Source: JBJXFY01 sp046155815
GTDB taxonomy: Bacteria; Verrucomicrobiota; Verrucomicrobiia; Limisphaerales; CAIMTB01
Direction: 5' to 3'
Assembly (NCBI GenBank): GCA_046155815.1
Contig: JBJXFY010000375.1
Coordinates: 1-5,470, forward strand
Length of the DNA stretch: 5,470 nt
Shown: positions 3,844-5,470 of the stretch, piece after piece
Position numbering within the stretch: the first letter of the stretch is position 1
Layout: every line of letters starts with the position of its first letter
Notes under the pieces: generated by a model
Told to the model about the DNA's origin: nothing
What the model saw: only the letters and a program-made list of their open reading frames with translations
Databases searched by the model: none
Position numbers and translations under genes: made by a program

Positions 3844-5470
3844 CAGACCATCCTCGCGCAGTGGAATTTCAACGGCCAGACCGTTACCAATGCGCCCACG
3901 CCGTCCTTCGGGGCCGGCACCGCGTCGCTCGCCGGCGGCACCACGGGCGCCTACGCCTCCGGGGCCGGCTCGTCCGACCCCGCGCCCGACAACGACTCGG
4001 CGTGGAACCTCAGCGGCTTCCCGCCGGACGGCACGGCGCCGAAGACGGCCGGCGCGCAGTTCGCCGTGAGCACCGCCGGCTATCAGGACATCCTCCTCCA
4101 GTTCGACTTCCGGGCGAGCTCGACGGCCAGCCGGCGCGTGCAGGTGCAGGCGGCGGCGGACGGCTTGAACTTCACGGACATCGCGGCCTTCACGATCACG
4201 GAGGCCGCCGTGTTCACGAACGAACTCACCTTCAACCTCGCCAGCCTGCCTGCGTTCGACAACCAGGCGGCCTTCGCGATGCGCGTCGTGTCCGACTTTG
4301 CCAGCGGCACGAACTACCTCGGCGTGAGCAACGACTACGGCACCGGCGGCACTTGGCGTCTCGACATGGTCACCGTGAGTGGCACCACGACCGGCGCGCC
4401 GCAGCCGCCCAGCATCGTCACGCCGCCGCAGAGCCAGACCGTCGGGCCGGGCTCGACGGTGACGCTCGGCGTGGTGGCCTCCGGCTCCCCAACCCTGGCC
4501 TACCAGTGGCAGCTCGACGGCGCCCCGATCGGCGGCGCGACCGGGAAGAACCTGACGCTGACCAACGTCTCCGGTTCCAGCGCGGGCGGCTACCGCGTCG
4601 TCGTCAGCAACCCGGTGAACACGATCACCAGCGCGGTGGCCACCCTGACCGTGCCCGCCAGCATCGCGACGAACATCGCCCACCTCCGCACGCTGGTGGA
4701 TCCCGTGAACCTCATCCCCACCAACAACGCCCAGCTCTACTCCGTCGTGGGCGTCGTGACGACTTGGATCAATCTGACCACGACCAACAGCGGGCTCTTC
4801 TACTTCCAGGACGGGGCTGCGGGCCTCGCGGTGTTTCACAGCGGGGCCACAAACATCGTGCCGCCCGCGGGCAGCCGCGTCCGGGTCACCGCGCCGCTCA
4901 CCCACTTCAACGGCCTGCTACAGCTCAGCCCGTCCAAGGCCAACACCCAGCATGAAGTCACCATCCTGAGCGCGGAAAATGCGCTGCCCGCGGCGGGACT
5001 CACCAGCCCGAGTGAGTTGAACACGCTTCTGCCGGCGGTCGTGGACCAGCTTTGGGAAGGACGGCTCGTCGTGTTCACCAACGTGTCCTTCACCGTTCCG
5101 GGCAGCTTCACGAACAGCACCTCCGGCGCGAACGAAACCGTCACGGACGGCGACGAGAACTTCACCCTGCGAGTGGACGGCCGCACCGACCTGCTGGCCC
5201 AGACCAAGCCCGTGGGCGCGACGCGCATCCTCGGCGTGCTCTCGCAGTTCGACACCAGCAACCCCCGCAACACTGGCTGGCAGCTCCTGCCCAGCCGCTT
5301 CGCGGAGTTGGTGCAGCCGGTTGACCCGCCGGCGATTGACGTGGACATCAGCACGCCCGACCTGGGCGCGACGGCCCAGTTGAGCTACACCACCGGCAAC
5401 ACCTTCCAGTACCAGGTCCGCTCGACGACCAACCTGGTGACCTGGACGGACGAAACGGATTGGACCACCG
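3784..5470 (+). CDS. Secreted multidomain Ig-like / OB-fold-like protein, 3' end missing
   Basis: An open frame runs from ATG 3784 to the window end (562 codons, no stop), so only the N-terminal part is seen. Residues 1-20 are a clear signal peptide: MK, a hydrophobic run LLVAFLALFAGA, and an A-P-A cleavage site before Q21. About residues 22-200 form a beta-rich module beginning LAQWNFNG and including AGAQFAVSTAGYQDILLQFDFRAS, resembling N-terminal modules I recall from PEP-CTERM or anchored exported proteins. Residues 208-290 are an Ig-like domain (PPSIVTPPQSQTV, AYQWQLDGAPI, GGYRVVVSN). About 319-395 (YSVVGVVTTW, GLFYFQDGAAGLAVF, GSRVRVTA) and 426-512 (GRLVVFTNVSF, ENFTLRVDGR, RILGVLSQFDTSNPRN) look like two OB-fold-like segments of the kind found beside secreted nucleases or lamin-tail proteins. 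The end (FQYQVRSTTNLVTWTDET) starts another repeat-type module. The role is unknown; surface or extracellular binding is inferred. It sits 69 bp after mazG, with no Shine-Dalgarno. Confidence 0.9.
   Translation, partial: MKPLLVAFLALFAGASSAPAQTILAQWNFNGQTVTNAPTPSFGAGTASLAGGTTGAYASGAGSSDPAPDNDSAWNLSGFPPDGTAPKTAGAQFAVSTAGYQDILLQFDFRASSTASRRVQVQAAADGLNFTDIAAFTITEAAVFTNELTFNLASLPAFDNQAAFAMRVVSDFASGTNYLGVSNDYGTGGTWRLDMVTVSGTTTGAPQPPSIVTPPQSQTVGPGSTVTLGVVASGSPTLAYQWQLDGAPIGGATGKNLTLTNVSGSSAGGYRVVVSNPVNTITSAVATLTVPASIATNIAHLRTLVDPVNLIPTNNAQLYSVVGVVTTWINLTTTNSGLFYFQDGAAGLAVFHSGATNIVPPAGSRVRVTAPLTHFNGLLQLSPSKANTQHEVTILSAENALPAAGLTSPSELNTLLPAVVDQLWEGRLVVFTNVSFTVPGSFTNSTSGANETVTDGDENFTLRVDGRTDLLAQTKPVGATRILGVLSQFDTSNPRNTGWQLLPSRFAELVQPVDPPAIDVDISTPDLGATAQLSYTTGNTFQYQVRSTTNLVTWTDETDWTT

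Noticed and set aside
2164..4905. A 913-codon minus-strand open frame across proB, mazG and the secreted protein gene
   Set aside because: It lies antisense to three supported genes, has biased low-information composition and shows no domain. It is the mirror of GC-rich codon usage.
3711..4955. A 414-codon plus-strand open frame overlapping the secreted protein gene
   Set aside because: It is a frame-shifted shadow of a protein with a clear signal peptide and Ig-like domain; its own product is an Arg/His/Pro-rich string.

Overview
The window looks like a chromosomal segment of a GC-rich Gram-negative bacterium, most likely from the Verrucomicrobiota or a near relative. This is inferred from three things: a large secreted protein with an Ig-like domain and a 'TTNLVTWTDET' type motif, an intergenic pyrimidine heptamer repeat that I recall from such genomes, and the general codon style. 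No rRNA or marker gene is present, so the assignment is tentative. Four of the five genes are very GC-rich (about 70-77% in the lines I counted by hand). The first gene is near 50%.

Layout. Positions 1-74 hold no gene I can support. 75-557 (minus) encodes a 160-residue orphan protein with a CxxC pair. 611-1681 (minus) encodes a complete M42-family metallo-aminopeptidase with all expected metal and catalytic residues. 1682-1873 is a 192-bp divergent intergenic region with a striking mirror-image structure. 1874-2947 (plus) is glutamate 5-kinase, proB. It is followed after 8 bases by a mazG-type nucleotide pyrophosphohydrolase gene (2956-3714), whose second domain has lost its catalytic motifs. 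3784-5470 (plus) is the 5' part of a gene for a secreted multidomain protein that runs off the window end; after a signal peptide it shows a beta-rich N-terminal module, an Ig-like domain and two OB-fold-like segments.

How the genes relate. proB and mazG are close enough to be co-transcribed, although one belongs to proline synthesis and the other to nucleotide-pool or stress housekeeping. The M42 peptidase is divergent from them and may supply amino acids from peptides. The secreted protein is probably a separate unit. No long gene-free stretch exists; gaps are 1-74, 558-610, 1682-1873, 2948-2955 and 3715-3783.

The most unusual feature is the peptidase/proB divergent region. Both genes are preceded, right up to a GTG start codon, by a degenerate tandem array of a 7-base CTTTTGC unit in the same orientation relative to the gene. 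The two arrays form an inverted repeat around a 96-bp core with two GC-rich hairpins, and the similarity reappears at the start codon and codons 2-3 of both genes. None of the five gene starts has a convincing Shine-Dalgarno sequence.
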